Shown here: positions 1 to 7,156 of the stretch, piece after piece | Layout of the letters: every line of letters starts with the position of its first letter | Numbering within the stretch: position 1 is the stretch's first letter | Assembly: GCF_024704725.1 (NCBI RefSeq) | Contig: NZ_JALIQS010000004.1 | Span: 535,741-599,740, forward strand | DNA: 64,000 nt | DNA from: Shinella sp. CPCC 101442 | GTDB lineage: Bacteria; Pseudomonadota; Alphaproteobacteria; Rhizobiales; Rhizobiaceae | Direction of reading: 5' to 3' | Program-made: the position numbers and the translations under genes | The notes under the pieces: model-generated | The model's input: the letters and a program-made list of their open reading frames with translations, nothing else | Databases searched by the model: none | What the model was told of the DNA's origin: nothing

Positions 1-196
1 CGCCCTGTCGCTCTCCGCCGGTGCCGCTTTCGCTGAAAACCCCAGCCTCGGCCGCACCGACGTTCAGCCGTCGGCTGTCGACCAGTCCACCACGGCTTCG
101 ATCAAGTCCGGTAACCACGCTGCTGTCGTCGCTCAGCAGGAAGTTGCCGACTCCCGGGCTCGCTACGGTGACGGCGCTCCCTACGCCGGCCGTTAA
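1..196 (+). CDS. Small secreted protein, copy 1 (5' end outside the window)
   Basis: The reading frame begins inside the signal peptide (ALSLSAGAAFAENP) and ends at TAA 194-196. From the second unit, only about nine N-terminal codons are missing. The visible protein is identical to copy 2 over its whole length. After the likely signal peptidase site AFA|EN the mature part is about 53 residues, polar, with no cysteine, and ends YGDGAPYAGR. The function is unknown. The style resembles short periplasmic DUF680-like proteins of rhizobia, but I cannot confirm the family by eye. Confidence 0.75.
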   Translation, partial: ALSLSAGAAFAENPSLGRTDVQPSAVDQSTTASIKSGNHAAVVAQQEVADSRARYGDGAPYAGR

Positions 197-219
197 TCAA
201 CGCCTCATCCAATTCCTTC

Positions 220-242
220 GCCGACCGGCAGGTCCGGTCGGC
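220..242 (+). other. Perfect hairpin between tandem copies 1 and 2
   Basis: Positions 220-228 (GCCGACCGG) pair fully with 234-242 around a five-base loop. No U-run follows, so it is not a canonical intrinsic terminator. The equivalent hairpin follows copy 2. It may stabilise the 3' end of a processed transcript or weaken read-through into the next copy. Confidence 0.5.
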
Positions 243-272
243 CGATCCTCCCAAATTCGAAAGGTTAAGATC

Positions 273-494
273 ATGAACAAGTTCGCAATCGCCATCGCCG
301 CCCTGTCGCTCTCCGCCGGTGCCGCTTTCGCTGAAAACCCCAGCCTCGGCCGCACCGACGTTCAGCCGTCGGCTGTCGACCAGTCCACCACGGCTTCGAT
401 CAAGTCCGGTAACCACGCTGCTGTCGTCGCTCAGCAGGAAGTTGCCGACTCCCGGGCTCGCTACGGTGACGGCGCTCCTTACGCCGGCCGTTAA
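273..494 (+). CDS. Small secreted protein, copy 2
   Basis: This encodes 73 residues starting MNKFAIAIAALSLSAG, a classical Sec signal peptide with cleavage expected after AFA (residue 20). The mature protein of about 53 residues is hydrophilic, carries the stretch VDQSTTASIKS in its middle and has no recognisable catalytic motif. The start ATG is preceded by a GAAAGG ribosome-binding sequence about ten bases upstream. The gene is the complete member of a near-identical pair with copy 1 and a diverged relative of the gene at 572. I do not recognise a function. Export to the periplasm or outside is the only inference the sequence supports. Confidence 0.8.
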   Translation: MNKFAIAIAALSLSAGAAFAENPSLGRTDVQPSAVDQSTTASIKSGNHAAVVAQQEVADSRARYGDGAPYAGR

Positions 495-517
495 TCAACG
501 CCTCATCCAATCCCTTC

Positions 518-540
518 GCCGACCGGCGGGTCCGGTCGGC
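518..540 (+). other. Perfect hairpin between tandem copies 2 and 3
   Basis: Positions 518-526 pair with 532-540, with the same nine-base stem as at 220-242. Only the loop has changed (one base), so the stem is intact in both units. No U-run follows. Confidence 0.5.
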
Positions 541-571
541 CGATCCTCCCAAATTCGAAAGGTCTAAGATC

Positions 572-781
572 ATGAACAAGCTCGCAATTGCCATCGCCGC
601 CCTGTCGCTCTCCGCCGGTGCCGCTTTCGCTGAAAACCCCAACTTCGGCCGCACCGACGCCCAGCAGTCTGCCGTCGACCGCACCACGACCGCTTCGGTC
701 AACAAGGGCACCGCTCAGGGCACCGTCGACTACATCGACCCGGCTGCCAACCGCTACGGCGACGGTGCACCGCGCAACTAA
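572..781 (+). CDS. Small secreted protein, diverged copy 3
   Basis: This encodes 69 residues with the same signal peptide as its neighbours (MNKLAIAIAALSLSAG, cleavage after AFA) and the shared start ENPNFGRTD of the mature chain. The C-terminal half is different, with TVDYIDPAANRYGDGAPRN replacing the tail of copies 1 and 2, although the RYGDGAP motif remains. An AAAGG ribosome-binding sequence sits nine bases before the ATG. It is the last member of the array and is followed 80 bases later by a strong intrinsic terminator. Its function is unknown. Confidence 0.8.
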   Translation: MNKLAIAIAALSLSAGAAFAENPNFGRTDAQQSAVDRTTTASVNKGTAQGTVDYIDPAANRYGDGAPRN

Positions 782-861
782 CCGCGACGACCCGCGGCCA
801 TGGGCCGGATCTGACGCGAGGCGCCCCCCTCTCTGCCTCGGTCCCCAAGACCGGCCTGTCA

Positions 862-894
862 AACCTCCGCCGTTCCCCTCGGCGGAGGTTTTTT
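862..894 (+). terminator. Rho-independent terminator of the small-protein array
   Basis: A perfect ten-base stem (AACCTCCGCC at 862-871 with 881-890) has a nine-base loop and is followed directly by TTTT. It ends the transcript of the tandem small-protein genes before the cyd operon. Confidence 0.9.
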
Positions 895-1054
895 ATTGCC
901 CGCAGGGCGAGCGAAATGCCGCACGCGGGCGATTGTCGCGGTGCGGCAATGCGGGCTTGTGCGCCGAATTGACTTTTATCTGTTCGAAACCGCATCCTTG
1001 GGGTGACCGGCGGGCTGAAAAGGCGCGCGGCGGCCTGATGAAAGGATGTGGTCG

Positions 1055-2470
1055 ATGTTCGAACAGTTGGACGCAACGCTGCTTGCCCGTTTCCAGTTTG
1101 CCTTCACCGTCTCCTTCCACATTGTCTTCCCGGCCTTTTCGATCGGGCTTGCGAGCTATCTCGCCGTTTTGGAAGGGCTGTGGCTCTGGACGAAGGACGA
1201 GGTCTATTTCGCGCTCTTCAATTTCTGGAAGACGATCTTCGCACTCGCCTTCGGCATGGGTGTCGTTTCGGGCATCGTCATGTCCTACCAGTTCGGCACG
1301 AACTGGAGTGTCTTTTCCGACAAGGCCGGGCCGGTCATCGGGCCGTTGATGGGCTACGAGGTGATGACGGCGTTCTTCCTGGAAGCCGGTTTCCTCGGCG
1401 TCATGCTGTTCGGCCTCAATCGCGTCGGCCCGAAGCTGCATTTCTTCGCCACCCTCATGGTTGCCTTGGGCACGCTGATCTCGGCCACCTGGATCCTTGC
1501 CGCCAATTCCTGGATGCAGACGCCGGCCGGCTTCTCCATCAACGAGGCGGGTCAGTTCGTGCCGGTGGACTGGTGGGCGGTCATCTTCAATCCGTCCTTC
1601 CCCTATCGGCTCGTGCATATGGTGCTCGCCGCCTATCTCACCACCGCCTTCGTGGTCGGCGCGGTCGGCGCCTATCATCTGCTGCGCGGCGATGCGCCGA
1701 AGCGTGCGAAGACGATGTTCTCCATGGCCATGTGGATGGCAGCGATCGTCGCGCCCATCCAGATCTTCGCCGGCGACATGCACGGTCTCAACACGCTGGA
1801 ACATCAGCCGGTCAAGGTTATGGCGATGGAGGGGCACTATCAGAGCCATCCCGACGGTGCGCCGCTGATCCTCTTCGGCATCCCGAATTCCGCCGAGCAG
1901 CGCGTCGACTACGCCGTCGAAATCCCGAAATTGTCGAGCCTCATCCTGAAGCATGATCTGAATGCACCGCTTGCCGGCCTCGACACGGTGCCGAAGGCTT
2001 TGCAGCCGCCGGTCGCTATCGTCTTCTGGTCGTTCCGCATCATGGTCGCGATCGGCTTTGCCATGCTCGGCCTCGGGCTCTGGTCGCTCTGGTGTCGCTG
2101 GCGCGGGACGCTTGGCGAAAACCGCCTGTTGCACCGCGCCGCCGTCCTCATGGGTCCCGCCGGTTTCGTCGCCGTGCTTGCCGGCTGGGTGACGACGGAG
2201 GTCGGTCGTCAACCCTACACGGTCTACGGTCACCTGCTGACGGCGCAATCCGTCGCGCCCATCGCCGCCCCGGCTGTCGCGACCTCGCTGATCGCCTTCA
2301 TCGTGGTCTACTTCCTCGTCTTTGGCGCCGGCACATTCTACATCCTGCGTCTCATGGGGCGCTTGCCGCGCGATCCGATGCCCGATCTCACGGAGGGTCC
2401 GCTCCGCTCCGCCGGTATTACGCCCGCTGCCGCAGCATTCACCAATGGGAGCCACCATCATGGCGCTTGA
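1055..2470 (+). CDS. cydA: Cytochrome bd-type ubiquinol oxidase subunit I (cyanide-insensitive type)
   Basis: Subunit I of the quinol oxidase that reduces oxygen to water in the inner membrane. It has 471 residues and many hydrophobic helices. His22 and His188 match the haem ligands His19 and His186 of the E. coli enzyme, and Glu102 and Glu110 match its conserved acidic pair. The quinol-site motif appears as GRQPY near residue 390. The Q-loop is short and the sequence VYGHLLTAQSVAP follows the GRQP motif, which is typical of the CioA (cyanide-insensitive) branch. The ATG at 1055 is chosen because AAAGGA at 1041-1046 lies eight bases before it; an ATG nine bases earlier overlaps that site. It overlaps cydB by 11 bases. 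Confidence 0.95.
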   Translation: MFEQLDATLLARFQFAFTVSFHIVFPAFSIGLASYLAVLEGLWLWTKDEVYFALFNFWKTIFALAFGMGVVSGIVMSYQFGTNWSVFSDKAGPVIGPLMGYEVMTAFFLEAGFLGVMLFGLNRVGPKLHFFATLMVALGTLISATWILAANSWMQTPAGFSINEAGQFVPVDWWAVIFNPSFPYRLVHMVLAAYLTTAFVVGAVGAYHLLRGDAPKRAKTMFSMAMWMAAIVAPIQIFAGDMHGLNTLEHQPVKVMAMEGHYQSHPDGAPLILFGIPNSAEQRVDYAVEIPKLSSLILKHDLNAPLAGLDTVPKALQPPVAIVFWSFRIMVAIGFAMLGLGLWSLWCRWRGTLGENRLLHRAAVLMGPAGFVAVLAGWVTTEVGRQPYTVYGHLLTAQSVAPIAAPAVATSLIAFIVVYFLVFGAGTFYILRLMGRLPRDPMPDLTEGPLRSAGITPAAAAFTNGSHHHGA

Positions 2471-3464
2471 TCTTCCCTTCATCTGGGCGGCCATCATCGC
2501 CTTCGCCGTGCTCGCCTATGTCATCCTCGACGGTTTCGATCTCGGCGTCGGCATCCTCTTTCCCTTCTTCAAGGCGAAGCGCGACCGCGACGTGATGATG
2601 AATTCCGTTGCACCCGTCTGGGACGGCAACGAAACCTGGCTGGTGCTGGGCGGCGGCGGGTTGATGGCGGTCTTCCCGCTCGCCTACGCCACCATCCTGC
2701 CGGCACTCTACATGCCGCTGATCCTGATGCTGCTCGGTCTCGTCTTCCGCGGCGTCGCTTTCGAATATCGCTGGCGCACGCGGCGCGGCGAGTTCCTCTG
2801 GGACATCGCCTTTGCCGGCGGCTCGATTACGGCAGCCTTCACGCAAGGCGTGGCGCTCGGCGCGCTGGTGCAGGGCATTGCGGTGGAGAACCGGGCCTAT
2901 GCGGGCGGCTGGTGGGACTGGCTGACGCCGTTTTCGGTTGCGACCGGCCTTGCGCTCGTCGTCGGTTATGCGCTGCTCGGCGCCACCTGGCTGGTGATGA
3001 AGACGAGCGGCGATCTGGCCGCCCGCGCGCGCCGCTATGCGCTTTGGACTGGAGCGGTTACGCTCGTCGCCATGGGGCTCTTCAGTCTGTGGACGCCCTT
3101 CCTCGAGCCACTCTATTTCGAGCGCTGGTTCGGCTGGCCGACGGTGATTTTCAGCCTGCTCGTGCCGCTCCTCGTGCTCGGCTGTTTTGCCCTGCTGCTG
3201 CACGGCCTGAAGACAGGGCACGATTCGCGGCCGTTTCTTGCGGCGCTCGGCCTCTTCGTGCTCGGCTTTGCCGGCATCGGGATCAGCTTCTACCCCTATA
3301 TCGTACCGGCGTCGCTGACGATTTGGCAGGCGGCGGCGCCCGAGGAAAGTCTCTCCTTCCTCCTGGTCGGCGCCTTGGTGCTGGTGCCTGTCATCCTCGT
3401 CTACACCGCCTATGCCTACTGGGTCTTTCGCGGCAAGGTCGATCCGGAGGAGGGGTATCATTGA
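2460..3464 (+). CDS. cydB: Cytochrome bd-type ubiquinol oxidase subunit II
   Basis: Subunit II of the bd oxidase, with 334 residues and eight or nine membrane helices. The N-terminal signature VILDGFDLGVG, then PVWDGNETWLVLGGGGLMA and FRGVAFEYR, are hallmarks of the CydB/CioB family. The start at 2460 sits inside the last codons of cydA and has a GGGAG site at 2447-2451, so the two subunits are translationally coupled. The stop codon overlaps the ATG of the next small gene, placing all three in one operon. No cydDC transporter for haem assembly is present nearby. Confidence 0.95.
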   Translation: MALDLPFIWAAIIAFAVLAYVILDGFDLGVGILFPFFKAKRDRDVMMNSVAPVWDGNETWLVLGGGGLMAVFPLAYATILPALYMPLILMLLGLVFRGVAFEYRWRTRRGEFLWDIAFAGGSITAAFTQGVALGALVQGIAVENRAYAGGWWDWLTPFSVATGLALVVGYALLGATWLVMKTSGDLAARARRYALWTGAVTLVAMGLFSLWTPFLEPLYFERWFGWPTVIFSLLVPLLVLGCFALLLHGLKTGHDSRPFLAALGLFVLGFAGIGISFYPYIVPASLTIWQAAAPEESLSFLLVGALVLVPVILVYTAYAYWVFRGKVDPEEGYH

Positions 3465-3577
3465 TGCGGGAGCCGTCGACGGCGAAGAAACTGCTGTGGT
3501 TCGTCGGCCTCTGGCTGGGTGGTGTTCTCGCCGTTACGGGGCTTGGATTGATTATCAAATTAGCGATTGGAACATAA
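3464..3577 (+). CDS. Small DUF2474-type subunit of the bd oxidase operon (CydX-like role)
   Basis: A 37-residue protein (MREPSTAKKLLWFVGLWLGG and on) with a positively charged N-terminus and one hydrophobic helix of about 22 residues. Its ATG overlaps the cydB stop in the arrangement TGATG, so expression is coupled to subunit II. The KKLLWFVGLWLGG pattern matches the DUF2474 proteins that accompany cydAB in alphaproteobacteria. By analogy with CydX it probably stabilises the oxidase haems, but that is inferred from position and size only. Such genes are often missed in automatic annotation. Confidence 0.75.
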   Translation: MREPSTAKKLLWFVGLWLGGVLAVTGLGLIIKLAIGT

Positions 3578-3642
3578 CTTCACGCTACGTGACGGCATCC
3601 AGCTTCGCGCCAGCTTGTTTGCCTAGGTTCCGCCTCGGCCAG

Positions 3643-3707
3643 CATGCAGGCCCGCAAGTGGAAGACAGGACCGCACCCTCCTTTCGCTTAACCCCCGGGC
3701 CTGCATG
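3643..3707. repeat. Inverted repeat upstream of the chorismate mutase gene
   Basis: The 11-base sequence CATGCAGGCCC at 3643-3653 is exactly complementary to 3697-3707. The 43-base spacer is pyrimidine-rich near its end. It lies between the cyd operon and the start at 3788. It could be an RNA leader structure or the end of the cyd transcript. No U-run follows either arm. Confidence 0.45.
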
Positions 3708-3787
3708 TGGCCTTGTGTCTCGCGACGGTGAGATGCCTTTCCCCCCGGACATTCCTCTGCTATCCGGGTCTCGCAAAGGAGACCGGA

Positions 3788-4087
3788 ATGGCGAAGACGG
3801 CTGAAGACTGCACGACGATGGCGCAGATCCGCGAAAACATCGATCGTGTCGACCAGGCGCTGATGGCGCTCTTCGAAGAGCGCTGGAGCTTCATCCGCCG
3901 CGCGGCCGAGATCAAGGCCGGTCTGGGCATGCCGGCCGACGTGCCGGTGCGCGTCAAGGAAGTGCGCGACAACGCCAGCCGCAATGCGCAGGCGCATGGC
4001 CTCGACGGCGATTTCTACGAGGGCATCTGGGCGCAGCTCATCCAGCACGCCATCGCCTACGAGAAGGCGCAGCTTGGCGAAGATTGA
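3788..4087 (+). CDS. Chorismate mutase, AroQ type, monofunctional
   Basis: A 99-residue all-helical protein with the AroQ pattern: an N-terminal helix IRENIDRVDQALMALFEER, Arg/Lys in the AEIK segment, then a C-terminal helix with YEGIWAQLIQHAIAYE. It would convert chorismate to prephenate for phenylalanine and tyrosine synthesis. The prephenate dehydratase at 55945 lacks a fused mutase domain, which fits a separate mutase. The start is set by AAGGAGA eight bases before the ATG; earlier in-frame starts lack such a site. A PchB-like isochorismate pyruvate lyase has the same fold and remains possible, but there are no siderophore genes nearby. Confidence 0.8.
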   Translation: MAKTAEDCTTMAQIRENIDRVDQALMALFEERWSFIRRAAEIKAGLGMPADVPVRVKEVRDNASRNAQAHGLDGDFYEGIWAQLIQHAIAYEKAQLGED

Positions 4088-4094
4088 GCTTCTT

Positions 4095-5087
4095 CTAAAG
4101 CTGGTTGCGCTTGCCGAGGTGCTCTTCCCAGTCGAGCGCCGTGCGCACGATGAAGTCGAGATTGTCGTGCTGCGGCTGCCAGTTCAGTTCGGTCATCGCG
4201 ATGGAGGGATTGGCGACGATCAGCACGGCGTCGCCCGGCCGGCGGCCGGCGAGCCGCACCGGGAAATCCTTGCCGGACACGGCCTTCACCTGCTCAAGCA
4301 CTTCAAGGACCGAGAAACCACGGCCATAGCCGCAGTTGGCGACGATCGAACCGCCGCCCGCGCGCATGCGCTGCAAGGCCTTCAGATGCGCATTGGCAAG
4401 GTCGCTGACGTGAATATAGTCGCGAATACAGGTGCCGTCGGGCGTGGGATAGTCTGTGCCGTAGACGTCCATGCCATCGCGTTTGCCAAGGGCCGCCTGG
4501 CTGGCGACCTTGATGAGATGGGTGGCGCCGGCGCTGGACTGGCCGGTGCGGCCGCGCGGATCGGCGCCGGCGACGTTGAAGTAGCGTAGCGCCGTGTAGG
4601 TGAAATCATGCGCGGCGGCGGTGTCGCGCAGCATGATCTCCGTCATCAGCTTGGACGAGCCATAGGGCGATTCCGGGCGAAGGGCAGCGGTCTCCAGCAC
4701 AGGCTCGGTGCCGTCGGGCGTGCCATAGACGGCGGCTGTCGAGGAGAAGACGAAATGCGGCACCTTCGCCGCCAAGGCCGCTGCGATCAGCGCCCGTGAC
4801 TTCACCGTGTTGTTCTCGTAATAGGAGAGGGGATCGGCGACCGATTCCGGCACGACGATCGAGCCGGCAAAGTGGATGATCGCATCGATGCGGTTCTCGG
4901 CGAAGATGGTGGACAGCAGCGCCCCATCGGCGATATCGCCTTCGTAGAAGCGCGCCTCGGGCGCTACCGCCCAGCGGAAGCCGGTGGAAAGCCGGTCGAG
5001 CACCACCACGTCCTCGCCGGCATCGACAAGCGCCCAGACCATGTGGCTGCCGATGTAACCCGCGCCGCCCGTAACCAGAACCGCCAT
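4095..5087 (-). CDS. galE: UDP-glucose 4-epimerase
   Basis: A 330-residue short-chain dehydrogenase-type epimerase that interconverts UDP-glucose and UDP-galactose. The NAD-binding motif GGAGYIG is at residues 7-13, the catalytic Ser/Thr at 116-117 and the Tyr142-x3-Lys146 pair in PYGSSK. The family signatures YFNVAGADPRGR and CIRDYIHVSDLA are also present. It is convergent with chorismate mutase, with a seven-base gap. In rhizobia such enzymes (ExoB) feed galactose into exopolysaccharide and lipopolysaccharide, which suits the polysaccharide genes a few kilobases away. Confidence 0.95.
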   Translation of the reverse strand: MAVLVTGGAGYIGSHMVWALVDAGEDVVVLDRLSTGFRWAVAPEARFYEGDIADGALLSTIFAENRIDAIIHFAGSIVVPESVADPLSYYENNTVKSRALIAAALAAKVPHFVFSSTAAVYGTPDGTEPVLETAALRPESPYGSSKLMTEIMLRDTAAAHDFTYTALRYFNVAGADPRGRTGQSSAGATHLIKVASQAALGKRDGMDVYGTDYPTPDGTCIRDYIHVSDLANAHLKALQRMRAGGGSIVANCGYGRGFSVLEVLEQVKAVSGKDFPVRLAGRRPGDAVLIVANPSIAMTELNWQPQHDNLDFIVRTALDWEEHLGKRNQL

Positions 5088-5191
5088 GTATTCCCCCGAA
5101 TCGCTTGAATTTCGCGCATATCAGCGCGCCCGCACACAAGACGCAACCGCAATCGCGCCCGCGCGGTTTCCCGCCTGAGAAAGGTCATAGT

Positions 5192-5719
5192 ATGTCCGAC
5201 CGCTTTATCGTGCTTTCCGGCTGCTCCGGCGGCGGGAAATCGACCCTTCTGGAGGAGCTGCGCCGGCGCGGCCATGCGACGGTCGCGGAGCCCGGCCGCC
5301 GCATCGTGCAGGAGGAGCTTGCGAGCGGCGGTACGGCCTTGCCCTGGCTGGACCTTGCCGCCTTCGCCCGCCGTGCCATCGCGCTGGCGCTTGCCGATCT
5401 GGACGCGATGCGGGAGCAGGCCGGTTTCGTCTTCTTCGATCGCGGCCTGATCGATGCGGCCTCTGCGCTCGAGGCGCATTGCGGCGAGCCCGTCCTGGCC
5501 GCGCTCGCAACGCAACACCGCTACAACACGAAGGTCTTTCTCACACCGCCCTGGCCGGAGATCTACGCGGGTGATGCAGAGCGCCGGCATGGTTTCGAAG
5601 CCGCCCTTGCCGAGTATGCGAGGCTTGAAACGACCTATCCGACGCTGGGATACGAGACGGTCATCCTGCCGAAAGTGGCGGTGGCCGAGCGTGCCGATTT
5701 CGTGCTCGCCCGGCTGTAG
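5192..5719 (+). CDS. P-loop ATPase/kinase-like protein (AAA_28 type)
   Basis: A 175-residue soluble protein with a Walker A motif GCSGGGKS at residues 9-16, a FFDRGLID segment near residue 77 that resembles a Walker B or substrate-binding Asp, and an Arg-rich lid-like region. This layout is that of the AAA_28 group, which looks like nucleoside or nucleotide kinases of the NadR/thymidylate-kinase type. The substrate is not evident. GAGAAAGG lies just before the ATG at 5192. It is divergent from galE and convergent with the aminotransferase, so it is probably a single-gene transcript. Confidence 0.75.
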   Translation: MSDRFIVLSGCSGGGKSTLLEELRRRGHATVAEPGRRIVQEELASGGTALPWLDLAAFARRAIALALADLDAMREQAGFVFFDRGLIDAASALEAHCGEPVLAALATQHRYNTKVFLTPPWPEIYAGDAERRHGFEAALAEYARLETTYPTLGYETVILPKVAVAERADFVLARL

Positions 5720-5725
5720 CCGGCG

Positions 5726-6892
5726 TCAGCGAGCCGCGATGTAGCGGGCAAGCCGATCGGCCGCTTCCGCCACTTGCCCGGGATCGCGCAGGAAGCAGGC
5801 GCGCATGAAGAGTTCGCCGCCGGGACCGAAGGCCGTACCCGGCGCCAGGCCGACATTGGTGCGGTCAACGATATCGATTGCGGCGCGGCGTGAATCCGTC
5901 ACGCCGTCGATCTTCAGGAAGGCATAGAGTGCACCATCCGGCTTCAGCGTCTCGACCCGGTTGGTGGCGATCAGGGCATCGCAGAACACGTCGCGGTTCT
6001 TCGTCGCCTTGTCGATATTCGCCTGCAGGAAGGCATCGCCTTCGTCGAGCGCCACGATCGCCCCCTGCTGCAGGAACTGCGGCACACCCGAGGTGGAATA
6101 TTGGATGAGGTTTTCCAGTACCTGGCCGATCTCCGGCGGCGCGACGATCCAGCCGACGCGCCAGCCGGTCATCGACCAGTTCTTCGAGAAGGAATTGACG
6201 AAGACGACCTTGTCGCCCTCTTCCATCACGTCGAGGAAGGAGGGCGCCCGTCCGCCTGCATAATGATAGAGCGCGTAGATCTCGTCCGCCATGATCCAGA
6301 GATCATGGCGACGGGCGATGTCGAGAAGGCTCTTGAGGTCCTCCCGCGTCGCGGTCCAGCCGGTCGGGTTCGACGGCGTGTTGACGAAGAGCACACGCGT
6401 TTTCGGCGTGATTGCCGCCTCGACCCTGTCAAGATCGACCTGCCAGCGCCCGCCGGTAAAATCGAGCGTCACGGCAATCGGATTGGCGCCGGAAAGCTCT
6501 GCCGCTGCGGCAAAATTCGGCCAGGCGGGCGTCAGGTACACCATGTCGTCACCGGGCGAGACCAGCGCCTCGATGACAAGCTTGATCGCTTGCATGCCCG
6601 ACCCGACCACATAAAAATGCTCGGCCGGCAAGGTCGTCCCGAAGCGCCGCGCATAATAGCGCGACAGCGCCGCCCGGAGTTCCGGTATCCCCCGCTGCCA
6701 GGTATAGAAGGTCTCGCCCCTGAGCAGCGCCTCGGATGCTGCCCGCGCAATGAACTCCGGCGTCGGGAGTTCCCCTTCGCCCACCCAGAGCGGGATGAGC
6801 CCGTCGCGCCCGCGTGCATAATTTACGACTTCGACGATCCCGCTTTCCGGCGCACGGAGGGAGCGGGGGCTGAGATGGTCAAGCAAGGTCAT
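5726..6892 (-). CDS. Pyridoxal-phosphate aminotransferase, class I/II
   Basis: A 388-residue fold-type I aminotransferase. The cofactor lysine is Lys237 in NSFSKNWSMTGWRVGW, preceded by the phosphate- and ring-binding motifs NTPSNPTGW (171-179) and MADEIYALY. The N-terminal region (PLWVGEGELPTPEFI) is typical of aspartate/aromatic-type enzymes of alphaproteobacteria. The amino donor and acceptor cannot be read from sequence. A longer reading with 24 extra residues is possible, but the extra residues do not resemble the family and the ATG at 6892 starts at the expected position. Confidence 0.85.
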   Translation of the reverse strand: MTLLDHLSPRSLRAPESGIVEVVNYARGRDGLIPLWVGEGELPTPEFIARAASEALLRGETFYTWQRGIPELRAALSRYYARRFGTTLPAEHFYVVGSGMQAIKLVIEALVSPGDDMVYLTPAWPNFAAAAELSGANPIAVTLDFTGGRWQVDLDRVEAAITPKTRVLFVNTPSNPTGWTATREDLKSLLDIARRHDLWIMADEIYALYHYAGGRAPSFLDVMEEGDKVVFVNSFSKNWSMTGWRVGWIVAPPEIGQVLENLIQYSTSGVPQFLQQGAIVALDEGDAFLQANIDKATKNRDVFCDALIATNRVETLKPDGALYAFLKIDGVTDSRRAAIDIVDRTNVGLAPGTAFGPGGELFMRACFLRDPGQVAEAADRLARYIAAR

Positions 6893-7128
6893 TATCTGCT
6901 CAATTTCGAATGGATGAATGCAGGCGAGCGAAACGGGGCAATCCGGGAATGCTGGCAGGCCCATTCAGGCCACGCCGCTTGGTTTCTGAACACGGGTGAG
7001 ATCATCCGCGCATTTCTGTCTCAGCCACGGGGCATGGCAATCTCAGGTGGTGAGCGCTTTCCGCCAGCAGGCCGGAAGCATGTACCTTCAAGCAAAGGGA
7101 GCGCGCCGCTAGCTGTAAATCGCCCCGA

Positions 7129-7149
7129 CTGGGCGCCGGAGGCGCCCAG
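7129..7149 (-). terminator. GC-rich hairpin after the alpha/beta hydrolase gene
   Basis: CTGGGCGCC at 7129-7137 pairs perfectly with 7141-7149 around a three-base loop. It lies eight bases beyond the stop of the minus-strand hydrolase gene. No clear U-run follows on either strand, so the terminator role is inferred from position. The remaining bases between 6893 and 7156 show no gene. Confidence 0.45.
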
Positions 7150-7156
7150 CATTCAT

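Larger units (their letters stand above)
1..655 (+). repeat. Tandem repeat of about 298 bp carrying small secreted-protein genes
   Basis: Position 1 realigns at 299 and again at 598, so the unit is 298-299 bp. Units one and two differ at only a handful of bases, including a synonymous change near position 180 versus 478 and a few changes in the spacer. The third unit matches through the signal-peptide region and then diverges in the C-terminal half. The unit contains gene, a hairpin-bearing spacer and the next ribosome binding site, so each duplication carries a complete expression cassette. The array runs off the left edge of the window, so its true copy number cannot be seen. Confidence 0.9.

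Noticed and set aside
893-2497. Long minus-strand reading frame over cydA (534 codons)
   Set aside because: It is rich in His, Asp, Arg and Gly from antisense reading of high-GC codons, has no family features, and the plus strand encodes an unmistakable CydA.
7121-7150. Partial match of TGGGCGCCGGAGGCG to the tRNA-Phe 3' end (TGGTGCCCGGAGGCG), which would mark an island boundary
   Set aside because: Only about 12 of 16 positions match and the match lies within a perfect GC hairpin, so it is explained by the hairpin rather than by an att site.
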